Shown here piece by piece: positions 26,310 through 35,408 of a DNA stretch of 49,890 bases (positions within the stretch are counted from its first letter, which is position 1; each line of letters begins with the position of its first letter). Both the position numbers and the translations under genes were made by a program. The notes under the pieces are model-generated. The model was not told where the DNA came from. It saw nothing but the letters and a program-made list of their open reading frames with translations, and searched no databases. The DNA lies in contig CAIYPP010000027.1 of NCBI GenBank assembly GCA_903928115.1, positions 1 to 49,890 of the forward strand, read 5' to 3'. The DNA comes from an uncultured Planctomycetota bacterium (GTDB lineage Bacteria > Planctomycetota > UBA1135 > GCA-002686595).

Positions 26310-27491
26310 GTGCCGCACTCGCTCGACCTCGGAGAGCTGGGCTTCGACCGCGGCGCGGGCGTGCTGCTCGCACGCGAGGCGCGTCGTGCCAACGCAGGCG
26401 ACGAGCTCCTGCTCCGCGGTCGCGCGGCGGAGCTCGGAGTGCATCTCTCCGCTTGGGCACGGGAGCGCGGACACTCGCTCCGCGTCGAACACGACGGCTG
26501 GAGGCTCGTCTTCGGCGCCGCCGTAGGAGCACGGCGGGCAGGAGCCGCGCGCGCAGGCTCGCCCGAGCCGCACGGAGTCGCAGAGAGGGCCGATGCGCGC
26601 TGGGGGCTCGCCGCTCGCGGGTCGCTGGTGGAAGCGGGCGTGGCCCCCGTCGCATTTCGCCTCGACAGCGCCGAGTCCCTGTGGTTCGCCGACGCCGCCG
26701 AGTTCTATCGCGCCGCGGCCGCGGCGCAGTGGGACCCTTCGAGCGCGATTCCGTGGGACGCACCGCTCGAGCACCCCGACGATGTCGAGGAGGCGCTGGT
26801 CACGGTGCTGACCTACCTGATCGAGAACGAGACCGCCGCGCTCATCGTCCCCGCTCGCTTCGCGGCCGAGGTACACCCTCACTATCGCGAGATCCAACAG
26901 ATCCTGGCGCTCCAAGCCGCCGAGGAAGCACGCCACATCGAGGTCTTCTCGCGCAGGGCCTCGCTGCGCCGCGGCGAGCTCGGCCTCTCGACCGTCGGCG
27001 GCCAAGCCTCCCTGCGGACCTTGATCGACGAACCGGACTTCGCGCGCGCTGCGCTGCTGCTCAGCGTCTTGGGCGAGGGAACGTTCCTGCAGCTGCTCGC
27101 GTTCCTCCGCGAACACGCGCCGGACCCGTGCACGGCCGAGATCCTGCGCAGGGTCTCTGCCGACGAGGCGCGGCACGTGGCCTTCGCCATGGCCCATCTC
27201 GGTGAGCACGTCCGCCGCGATCCGACGCTGATTGCGCGGCTGGAGTCCGCCATCGAGCAGCGACACGACGCACTGCGCGCGACGGCGGGACTCAACGAAG
27301 AGGTCTTCGACGCGCTGGTCTTGCTCGCCGCAGGCTCCTACGAACCGGCCGCAATCGCGGAAGGACACGAACGCGTGCAGGAGCTCGTCGCGCAGATGGA
27401 CGCCGGACGGCGGATGCGCTTGCGCAAGCTAGGCTTCGACTCGGAGCGCGCCCACGCGCTCAGCAGCCTGCACACGCGCAACTTCATGTAG
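26310..27491 (+). CDS. TusA-like domain fused to ferritin-like diiron protein
   Basis: The product is 393 aa. Residues 1-70 (SLDLGELGFDRGAGVLLARE, GDELLLRG, HLSAWARERGHSL) match the TusA/SirA fold, but the sulfur-carrying Cys-Pro of the family is replaced (GFDRG). Residues about 130-340 form a four-helix ferritin-like unit with two iron-binding repeats: ENETAALIV (E172/E174) with AAEEARHIEVF (E206, H209), and LGEGTFLQL (E256) with SADEARHVAF (E286, H289). This predicts a carboxylate-bridged diiron centre able to activate O2. The GTG at 26310 is the only reasonable start after the upstream stop; GGGAG at 26293-26297 is its likely ribosome site. Function is unknown; an oxygenase working with the two upstream genes is inferred. 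Confidence 0.72.
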   Translation: MPHSLDLGELGFDRGAGVLLAREARRANAGDELLLRGRAAELGVHLSAWARERGHSLRVEHDGWRLVFGAAVGARRAGAARAGSPEPHGVAERADARWGLAARGSLVEAGVAPVAFRLDSAESLWFADAAEFYRAAAAAQWDPSSAIPWDAPLEHPDDVEEALVTVLTYLIENETAALIVPARFAAEVHPHYREIQQILALQAAEEARHIEVFSRRASLRRGELGLSTVGGQASLRTLIDEPDFARAALLLSVLGEGTFLQLLAFLREHAPDPCTAEILRRVSADEARHVAFAMAHLGEHVRRDPTLIARLESAIEQRHDALRATAGLNEEVFDALVLLAAGSYEPAAIAEGHERVQELVAQMDAGRRMRLRKLGFDSERAHALSSLHTRNFM

Positions 27492-27504
27492 CGCGTGCAC
27501 GCCT

Positions 27505-28140
27505 TCAGGCCTGATCGGCGAGCTCGGGGTAGCGCGTGGCGATGCAGTGCGGGCAGAGACTGCCCGTCGCGAACTCGGGCACGTGCTCGACCCACTGCGG
27601 GACCCAGTCCCACTGTTCGGCCTCGCCCGCGCGGCGGACGCGCCGACAGTGGACGCATTGGTGCACGAGGCCGTGTTCGTCTTTCCAAGGCGCGCTGTCC
27701 AAGGGCTCGCGCAGGAAGACGCCCTGTTCGTGTGGACACTGCACGACGCGCGTGTGGGTGACGAGCAACGCCTCGCCCTCCCCCACACGGCGGACTTCCA
27801 TGCTGTACAGCCGGAAGAGCTTGGGGCTAGAGCACTCGTACTCGCTCATCCACGGCGCGCCACCGTCGAGCACCGCCTGCAAATGCGAGCGGTAGAACTC
27901 ACGCAGTCGTCCGCCGATCCCGTCGAGGAAGCTCGCGCCTTCGCACCAGCTCGACGAGAACTCGCCGTCCGCCCCGTTGGCTCGCGCGAAGCGAAGCCAC
28001 GCAGGGTTGACGTAGGCGATCGTGAAGTCCGGCCAGACGCCACAGGCCGCGTCCCGCCGGAGGTCGAGGCGCTCGCTCAGCTCGGGGCCGATCAGCCTCA
28101 AGAACTCTTGGCGGTCGCGGAGCATGTGGAGAGGTGCCAT
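27505..28140 (-). CDS. PAS-domain protein with C-terminal zinc-binding module
   Basis: The product is 211 aa. The N-terminal part (about residues 5-130) looks like a single PAS sensor domain (IAYVNPAWLRFARANG and SYxCSSP-type strands, ending LLVTHTRVV). The C-terminal part has HQCVHCRRVRR and SLCPHCIATRYPEL, two CxxC pairs separated by a WxW-containing stretch. A similar CxxCxxI...CPxC module is found at the ends of many PAS sensor proteins. There is no kinase or output domain, so signalling would be by protein contact. ATG 28140 is preferred, with GTG 28161 as the alternative. It converges on the diiron gene with 13 nt between stops, so co-regulation is only suggested. Confidence 0.65.
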   Translation of the reverse strand: MAPLHMLRDRQEFLRLIGPELSERLDLRRDAACGVWPDFTIAYVNPAWLRFARANGADGEFSSSWCEGASFLDGIGGRLREFYRSHLQAVLDGGAPWMSEYECSSPKLFRLYSMEVRRVGEGEALLVTHTRVVQCPHEQGVFLREPLDSAPWKDEHGLVHQCVHCRRVRRAGEAEQWDWVPQWVEHVPEFATGSLCPHCIATRYPELADQA

Positions 28141-28283
28141 CGCGCTTGGAGCAGTCGACACATTTGCGTCGGGTGACTCATGGGGACAGCGACGCAGAGA
28201 GTGTGCGAAAAACTCCGGAGGAAGGCGCGGCGTGGATTCTTCGCATTGTTGCGTAGCCTCCGAGCCATCTCGGCCCCTGAGGG

Positions 28284-28289
28284 TAGAGT
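28284..28289 (+). promoter_or_regulatory. -10 hexamer TAGAGT
   Basis: TAGAGT ends 27 nt before ATG 28317, leaving room for an AGGAG at 28300-28304. This gene therefore has a conventional leader rather than a leaderless start. Confidence 0.35.
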
Positions 28290-28316
28290 GGAGCCAACTA
28301 GGAGCCCCCCCAGCCC

Positions 28317-28505
28317 ATGCACTACTGGATCCGCGCCATCGCCGGCACCTTCATCCTCGCGTCCCTCGCTCTCGGCTACTGGGTCCACCCGGGCTGGTAC
28401 CTGTTCACCGCCTTCGTCGGCGCCAACCTGCTGCAGTCGAGCTTCACCCGCTGGTGCCTGATGGAGCGCATCCTGCAGCGCCTCGGGGTGCCGCCCGCAG
28501 TCTGA
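28317..28505 (+). CDS. Small DUF2892/YgaP-type inner membrane protein
   Basis: The product is 62 aa. IRAIAGTFILASLALGYWVH is one membrane helix and GWYLFTAFVGANLLQSSFTR is the second. The ending RWCLMERILQRLGV matches the short DUF2892 family (the membrane part of YgaP), in which a Cys follows the second helix. In E. coli this part is fused to a rhodanese; here it stands alone. No function is established. Its stop codon lies inside a 9-bp hairpin shared with the convergent spoVR gene. Confidence 0.8.
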   Translation: MHYWIRAIAGTFILASLALGYWVHPGWYLFTAFVGANLLQSSFTRWCLMERILQRLGVPPAV

Positions 28506-28518
28506 AGCCCAGACTGCG
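28496..28518. terminator. Hairpin between convergent genes, no U-tract
   Basis: CGCAGTCTG at 28496-28504 and CAGACTGCG at 28510-28518 form a perfect 9-bp stem with a 5-nt loop. The stem covers the end of the DUF2892 gene. No T-run follows on either strand, so factor-independent termination is doubtful. Confidence 0.5.
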
Positions 28519-28526
28519 CGCCAGCT

Positions 28527-29846
28527 TCAACCCGCGCGTTCGGAAACCGACGGCGAAGGCAGCTCGCGGACCTCGGTCGCGGCCCCATCGCAAGCGAGAA
28601 GCCGGCCAGAGCCCTGCACGCGCGTCTCGAGCGTCACGGGCGCACGCCACAGGCTCTGCACGCGCGAGACGGTCTCGAGCGCACGCGGAACGTTCAAATC
28701 CCGGCCGTCGTGGTGGTGCAAGAGGCGGAGCTCGCGTGCGCCCCCTACGTCGACGAGCTCGATCCGCGGCACACCGCCCCACGCGAGCTCGGCGCACAGA
28801 CGTGCCTTGACGCGCCCGGGGTCGCGATCCGCGGCATCCGATCCACCGCTGCGCCGCGGCCGCGGTTGCAGAAATAGCTGCGCGCGCGCGACAAACTCCG
28901 CGTCGACGAGCTCTTCCACGAACGACGCGTCGTTGTGCAAGCTCCGCAGACGGAACAGGTCCTCTCCGCGCGCCTCGGCGTGACGCCACAGCTCGATTCC
29001 CAGCTTGTACGGATTGATCCTACCGGGCGCGGTGGCGGTCGCGCCGCTGTGCGTCTCCGCGAAATCGACGATCTCGGCGGCGGAGAGCACGCCGCCGGTG
29101 AGTATGCGACTGTGCCAGAACGAAGCCCACCCTTCATTCATGATGCGCGTCATGCGCTGCGGCGCGAAGTAGCGCGCCTCGGCGAGCACGATCTCGGCCA
29201 GCTCACGCTCCCAGTCCTCCAGAGGCGCATGTTCCGAAACGTAAGCGAGAACGTCGAAGGTCCGAAGCGACGACGTAGGAAAGAGCGACTGCGGTTCACC
29301 GCGTCGCAGCCGCGCACGCAACGCCTGATACGGGTCGATCAGATTGTCGAGGCAGAGCACGATGTCCAGAAAGCTCTCGACGCGCTCGCGCCCGAGACGC
29401 TCCGTGCAGCGCTCGACGCGCTCGGCGTGCCGCACCATGGTGTCGAGCATTCCGCGATCGGTACCCGCGAACCAAGCGTTGTGCTTGAAGAAGTCCGCGT
29501 GGCCGCAGACGTGCGCCATCACCAACTTCTGCTCGCCCTGCAGGTTGGAGCGTACTAGGTACGCGATGACAGGGTCCGTGTTGATGACCAGCTCGTAGAT
29601 CCGCGACAGACCCCAAGCGTGCGCCTTGTCGAGGCGCTCGTAGTCCATGCCAAAGCGCCACGATGCATAGCGCACGGGAAAACCGCCGTACGCCGCCACG
29701 GCGTTCACATCCGATGCGTCGAGCAAACGAAAATCGAGCGGAAAGAAATCGAGACCGCTCTCGCGCGCCACCTGCTCGATGCGCTCCGACCACACCCGCA
29801 GCTCGGGCGTAAGGGCCGACGAGAGATTAGCGCGCGCCTTGCTCAC
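28527..29846 (-). CDS. SpoVR family protein
   Basis: The product is 439 aa of the SpoVR/YcgB family. Recognisable segments are ESGLDFFPLDFRLLDASDVN, AYGGFPVRYASWRFGMDYER, YELVINTDPVIAYLVRSN, KLVMAHVCGHADFFKHNAWF, RIMNEGWASFWHSRI and PYKLGIELWRHAE. The family is cytoplasmic, linked to spore cortex formation in Bacillus and to stress survival elsewhere; its biochemistry is unknown. The conserved His/Glu residues in VCGHADF and MNEGWASFWH suggest a metal site. The GTG start overlaps the stop of the DUF444 gene (GTGA). It is the last gene of the prkA-DUF444-spoVR operon, the same trio as yeaG-yeaH-ycgB. Confidence 0.9.
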   Translation of the reverse strand: MSKARANLSSALTPELRVWSERIEQVARESGLDFFPLDFRLLDASDVNAVAAYGGFPVRYASWRFGMDYERLDKAHAWGLSRIYELVINTDPVIAYLVRSNLQGEQKLVMAHVCGHADFFKHNAWFAGTDRGMLDTMVRHAERVERCTERLGRERVESFLDIVLCLDNLIDPYQALRARLRRGEPQSLFPTSSLRTFDVLAYVSEHAPLEDWERELAEIVLAEARYFAPQRMTRIMNEGWASFWHSRILTGGVLSAAEIVDFAETHSGATATAPGRINPYKLGIELWRHAEARGEDLFRLRSLHNDASFVEELVDAEFVARAQLFLQPRPRRSGGSDAADRDPGRVKARLCAELAWGGVPRIELVDVGGARELRLLHHHDGRDLNVPRALETVSRVQSLWRAPVTLETRVQGSGRLLACDGAATEVRELPSPSVSERAG

Positions 29847-30949
29847 CGCCCGCTCCCCAAAAACGCACGGATGGCGCCCATCACCTCGCCGCGGTCCGAG
29901 ACGTTCGCCGTGACGACGCGCGGATCTGTGCCCAATGCGAGGTCGAGGTCCTTCTTGAACTGCCCGGAGCCGTAGGCACTCCGCACCTGCCCGTAGCAAA
30001 ACTGGTTCACGCGCGGCAGGAGGTCCTGCTTCAGAAGCTCGACGCAGCGCTCCGTGTCGCGCGCCGACCAGTTGTCACCGTCGGAGTAGTGGAACGGATA
30101 CACGTTCCAGTCGTCATTCGGGAAGCGCTCGCGAATCTGTTGGAGGCAGAGCTCGTAGGCTGAGCTGATGCGCGTGCCGCCTGACTCGCGCAAGTGGAAG
30201 AACGTGTCGTGGTCGACGATCTTGGCGACCGCGTCGTGCACGATGTACACGACCTCGAGGTTGCGATATTGGCTGCGAAGCCACGTGTCGATCCAGAAGG
30301 CCTCGATACGCACGATCTCCTTCTGCTCGCGCCCCATCGAGCCGGAGACGTCCATCATGTGGAACACCACCGCAGAGCTCTGCGGGCGAGGCGCAGGCTT
30401 GCCGGCGCGAAAGCGCAGGTCGTCGCGCTCCGGAACGACGCGCGGGTTCTTGGGATCCCACTGTCCCGAAGCGATCGTACGGCGCAGGGCGGCATCGAAG
30501 CTCCGACGCGCGTGCCGCAGCGAGTCCGGGCCGCGCGAGCGCAGTCCAGAGTAGCGCGCACCCTCGGCCTCGAGGTTGCGCTTGCCGCGCGGCTCGATCC
30601 GCGGCAGTCCGAGCTCCCGCCCGAGCATCTCCGCGAGCTCTTCGAGCTCGACTTCAACCTCGATGGCGTGTTGCCCGGGCACCTCGCCCGCCGCGCCCTC
30701 GCCGGGGCGGCCATCGCCGGACTCCGCGCTCCGCTCGCCGCGCGCTGCCGGACCTTGCCCGACGCCGTCGTCTTCGCTCGCGGCGAACTCGAAGCGCGGC
30801 AGCTCGATCTGCGGCACGGGCACGCTGACGGCGTGCTCTCCCTGCCGCGCGATCAGCTCCGTCGTCGAGAGATAACGCCCGAGATCGGCGCGGATGCGCC
30901 CTCGGACGATCTCACGAAAACGAGCACGATCGGCCTCGATCCGGTTCAT
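29843..30949 (-). CDS. DUF444 (YeaH/YhbH) VWA-domain protein
   Basis: The product is 368 aa. The N-terminus RIEADRARFREIVRGRIRAD and the acidic, low-complexity middle are typical of YeaH/YhbH. A von Willebrand A-like domain follows: SSAVVFHMMDVSGSMGREQK (MIDAS DxSxS), YIVHDAVAKIVDHDTFFHLR, ESGGTRISSAYEL and the end DRGEVMGAIRAFLG. It is a presumed partner of the PrkA kinase/protease in sustained nutrient stress. It is placed 3 nt after prkA and overlaps spoVR by 4 nt, so the three proteins are made together. Confidence 0.9.
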   Translation of the reverse strand: MNRIEADRARFREIVRGRIRADLGRYLSTTELIARQGEHAVSVPVPQIELPRFEFAASEDDGVGQGPAARGERSAESGDGRPGEGAAGEVPGQHAIEVEVELEELAEMLGRELGLPRIEPRGKRNLEAEGARYSGLRSRGPDSLRHARRSFDAALRRTIASGQWDPKNPRVVPERDDLRFRAGKPAPRPQSSAVVFHMMDVSGSMGREQKEIVRIEAFWIDTWLRSQYRNLEVVYIVHDAVAKIVDHDTFFHLRESGGTRISSAYELCLQQIRERFPNDDWNVYPFHYSDGDNWSARDTERCVELLKQDLLPRVNQFCYGQVRSAYGSGQFKKDLDLALGTDPRVVTANVSDRGEVMGAIRAFLGSGR

Positions 30950-30952
30950 GGC

Positions 30953-32995
<2,043 letters not shown>

Positions 32996-33011
32996 GGGGA
33001 CGGCTCCGCGA

Positions 33012-33029
33012 GGCGGAGCGAACCCCGCC
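33012..33029 (-). promoter_or_regulatory. UUCG-tetraloop hairpin in prkA leader
   Basis: On the minus strand, GGCGGGG-TTCG-CTCCGCC forms a 7-bp stem (one G-U pair) capped by a UUCG tetraloop. It lies 17 nt before ATG 32995, and its 3' side abuts the Shine-Dalgarno region. It may protect the mRNA or tune translation. Confidence 0.35.
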
Positions 33030-33134
33030 AAGATTTTTCGCGTCGTTCTCATCGGGTCGCAGCCAGGGCGGCCTTGCGTCCACCTGCCGGAAATGCGTTC
33101 CACCCGCGCCGTGGAGCCCGCGCGGGCCTCCGGC

Positions 33135-33140
33135 TAGGCT
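33135..33140 (+). promoter_or_regulatory. -10 hexamer TAGGCT, short leader
   Basis: TAGGCT ends 6 nt before ATG 33147, identical in sequence and spacing to the rnpA hexamer at 6834-6839. Confidence 0.5.
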
Positions 33141-33146
33141 CTTGGC

Positions 33147-34112
33147 ATGAGCGTCCTCCGCGCCCGCCTCCTCACCTGCGCCATCCTGCTCGCCGCCTGT
33201 CAGGAGCCCGCGGACGCGCCCCCCGAGCCCCGCCGGGATTCAGGGAGCCCGTCCTACGCTCCGATCGCGGTCTTCGACTCCGCGCGCGCCTGGCGCGATC
33301 TGGAACGGCAGGTGGGCTTTGGGCCGCGACCCGCCGGCAGCGCGGCCCTCGACGCGACCCGCGCGTGGCTCGAAGACGAGCTGCGCCAAGCCGGCCTCGC
33401 GCCCCAGCGCGAACCGTTCCGCGCCCCGACCCCGCGCGGCGAAGTCGACTTCGCCAACGTCTACGCGGACCTGCCCGCAAGCTCCGGCACCGCGTCCCCG
33501 CTCGTGATCCTCGTCTCGCACTTCGACACCAAGCGCATGGACTTCCCCTTCGTCGGAGCCAACGACGCGGGCTCGAGCACCGCGACGCTGCTCGAGCTCG
33601 CGCGCGGCCTCGCCGCCGCGGGTCCGCGCGCGGTCTCCTATCGCTTCCTCTTCGTCGACGGCGAAGAGGCCGTGCGGCCGCAGTGGATCGATCCCGACAA
33701 CCGCTACGGCAGCAAGCACCACGCCGCGCAGCTCAAGGCCCGCGGCGAGCGCGAGCGCGTGAAGTGCGCGATCGTGCTCGACATGTGCGGCGACCGCGAC
33801 CTGCGCTTCCATCGCGACGCCTACTCGACCGACTGGCTGCAAGAGCTCTTCTTCGCCGCCGCACGCGAGCAGGGCCTCGGAGCCCACGTCGATGGCGCGC
33901 GCGATCCGATCGCCGACGACCATCTGTCGTTCCTCGAGCTCGGCATCCCCGCCCTCGACCTGATCGACTTCGAGTACGGCCCTCAGAACGCGTACTGGCA
34001 CACGCACGAGGACACGCTCGACAAGTGCAGCGAGGAGAGCCTCGCTCGCACGGCGCGCATCGTCCTCGCAGCGCTGCCCAAGCTCGAAGCGCGACTCGTC
34101 GGCGGGCGCTGA
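33147..34112 (+). CDS. M28-family lipoprotein, glutaminyl cyclase-like
   Basis: The product is 321 aa. MSVLRARLLTCAILLAAC is a lipoprotein signal with lipobox LAAC. The catalytic domain keeps the single-zinc glutaminyl-peptide cyclotransferase pattern: ILVSHFDTKR, GANDAGSSTATLLELAR (Asp ligand), FVDGEEAV (Glu ligand), IVLDMCGD and NAYWHTHEDTLDKCS (His ligand). Glutaminyl cyclases convert N-terminal Gln of peptides to pyroglutamate; aminopeptidase activity is the alternative for M28 members. It acts outside the cytoplasm as a lipid-anchored protein. It is a single gene with a nearly leaderless start and a hairpin over its stop codon. Confidence 0.85.
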   Translation: MSVLRARLLTCAILLAACQEPADAPPEPRRDSGSPSYAPIAVFDSARAWRDLERQVGFGPRPAGSAALDATRAWLEDELRQAGLAPQREPFRAPTPRGEVDFANVYADLPASSGTASPLVILVSHFDTKRMDFPFVGANDAGSSTATLLELARGLAAAGPRAVSYRFLFVDGEEAVRPQWIDPDNRYGSKHHAAQLKARGERERVKCAIVLDMCGDRDLRFHRDAYSTDWLQELFFAAAREQGLGAHVDGARDPIADDHLSFLELGIPALDLIDFEYGPQNAYWHTHEDTLDKCSEESLARTARIVLAALPKLEARLVGGR

Positions 34113-34125
34113 AGCGTCTCAGCGC
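34106..34125. terminator. Hairpin made by opposing stop codons
   Basis: GCGCTGA (34106-34112) and TCAGCGC (34119-34125) form a perfect 7-bp stem around AGCGTC. The two convergent TGA stops pair with each other. No T-run follows on either strand. Confidence 0.45.
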
Positions 34126-35408
34126 AGGGCCGCGTCGGCCTGAGCGCGTCCGCCTCGCGCCGAGAGGGCCGAGAGCCGCAGCGGCGCACCCGCTTCGCCT
34201 GAGACGAAGATCCGCAGTGCGAGCCGCTCTCCCGCGCCGAGCTCGCGCAGCGCCACGCGCTCGCCGCGCACCGCGAGGGAACGCGCCTCCCCATCCGAGA
34301 CGAGCGCGGCTGCGACGACGCGCGCACCGCGCACCTCGAGCTCGGGCGCACGCGTGACCGCGAGCTCGGTCGCGAGCGCGCTCGACGTCGGGAGGTCCCC
34401 CGAGTTCCGCAGCTCCAACTCGATCGCCCACTGTCCGGGCCCGATTTCGGCCACCACCGGCGCGCTCACCTCGATGCGCGGCAAGGCGCGCGCGAGCGCG
34501 ACGGTGCTCGCGAGCGCCTTGCGACGCAGCCCTGCGAGCTCGGCCACTTGCGGCAGCGCGAGCGGACCGCCGCGCTGAAATGGGAAGCCGAGCGCGCAGA
34601 CGAAGGCGCCACGCTCGACGTACGCGAAGCGCAGAAACGAGCCGCCGGCGCGCGAGATCGCCTCCAACCCCTGCGCGCCGAGCCCCGCGCACAGTCGCTC
34701 GTGCGCCTGTTGATCCGCAGCGGGCCAGGTCTCACCCGAGAGCCGCTCCTCTTGCTTCGATAGCCACCGCGTGCAGACCACGATGTTCGGACGCGCGACG
34801 ACGAACTCCGCCAGCGCGCGCGCCTCGGGTTCCGAGAGCGGATAAGGGCCCGCGCTGCGCTCGCCCAGCGGGTCCCAGCCCGCAGGGAAGTTGCGGTCGA
34901 GGTCGACCTTGCGCGGCGCGAGCTTCAGCGAGCCCGACTCGAGCGCCGCGAAGGCCTGCGAGCGCAAGTCGACGTTCAGACACGGGACGAGGTACACGAC
35001 GACCCGGCCGAGCAGCGCTGCGAGCGACTCTTCGCGGCGCGCCTGAGCGGCGAGCGAGCGCGCGACGGATACCGCGAGCTCGGTTCCGAACAGATCGTCG
35101 GCCTCGACGCTCGCGACGAGGAGCAGCGCCGGCCGCTCCGCGGGAGACTCGCCCTCGAGGCGCGCGATCGTGAGCACCGGAATCTCCGCACCCGACACGC
35201 TCTTCCCCAAGCTCTCGACGCGCACGAAATCCGGGTACTTCGTCGCGAGCTCGGAGAGGGTGAGCGCAAGCCGTTGGGGGGAGCAATAGCCTTCGAGTTC
35301 GGCCTCTCGGCCCGCCACTGCTTGCTCCGTCTGCGGCGGATCCTGAGGCGGTGCGTCCTGCAGCGCCAGCGCGAGCGCCGCGAGCGCGGTGAACAACGCG
35401 CCGCTCAC
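34119..35408 (-). CDS. M14-like secreted protein without zinc ligands
   Basis: The product is 429 aa. A short hydrophobic N-terminus (VSGALFTALAALALALQ) acts as a likely signal peptide. The carboxypeptidase M14 scaffold is visible: LALTLSELATKYPDFVRVES, GKSVSGAEIPVLTIA, VPCLNVD and the substrate-binding DLDRNFPAGWDPL. The zinc motif HxxE, expected after the strand ALLLVASVE, reads ADDLFGTE, and the third-ligand His is not found near FVVARPNIVVC. It is therefore probably not an active peptidase and may bind peptides or glycopeptides. The last 120 residues look like a beta-sandwich (CARDB-like) domain. The GTG start overlaps the stop of the upstream paralogue (GTGA). Confidence 0.72.
   Translation of the reverse strand: MSGALFTALAALALALQDAPPQDPPQTEQAVAGREAELEGYCSPQRLALTLSELATKYPDFVRVESLGKSVSGAEIPVLTIARLEGESPAERPALLLVASVEADDLFGTELAVSVARSLAAQARREESLAALLGRVVVYLVPCLNVDLRSQAFAALESGSLKLAPRKVDLDRNFPAGWDPLGERSAGPYPLSEPEARALAEFVVARPNIVVCTRWLSKQEERLSGETWPAADQQAHERLCAGLGAQGLEAISRAGGSFLRFAYVERGAFVCALGFPFQRGGPLALPQVAELAGLRRKALASTVALARALPRIEVSAPVVAEIGPGQWAIELELRNSGDLPTSSALATELAVTRAPELEVRGARVVAAALVSDGEARSLAVRGERVALRELGAGERLALRIFVSGEAGAPLRLSALSARGGRAQADAALR

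Noticed and set aside
27493..27502. GCGTGCACGC palindrome between the diiron and PAS genes as a terminator
   Set aside because: It is a palindrome with no loop; a hairpin could not form efficiently.
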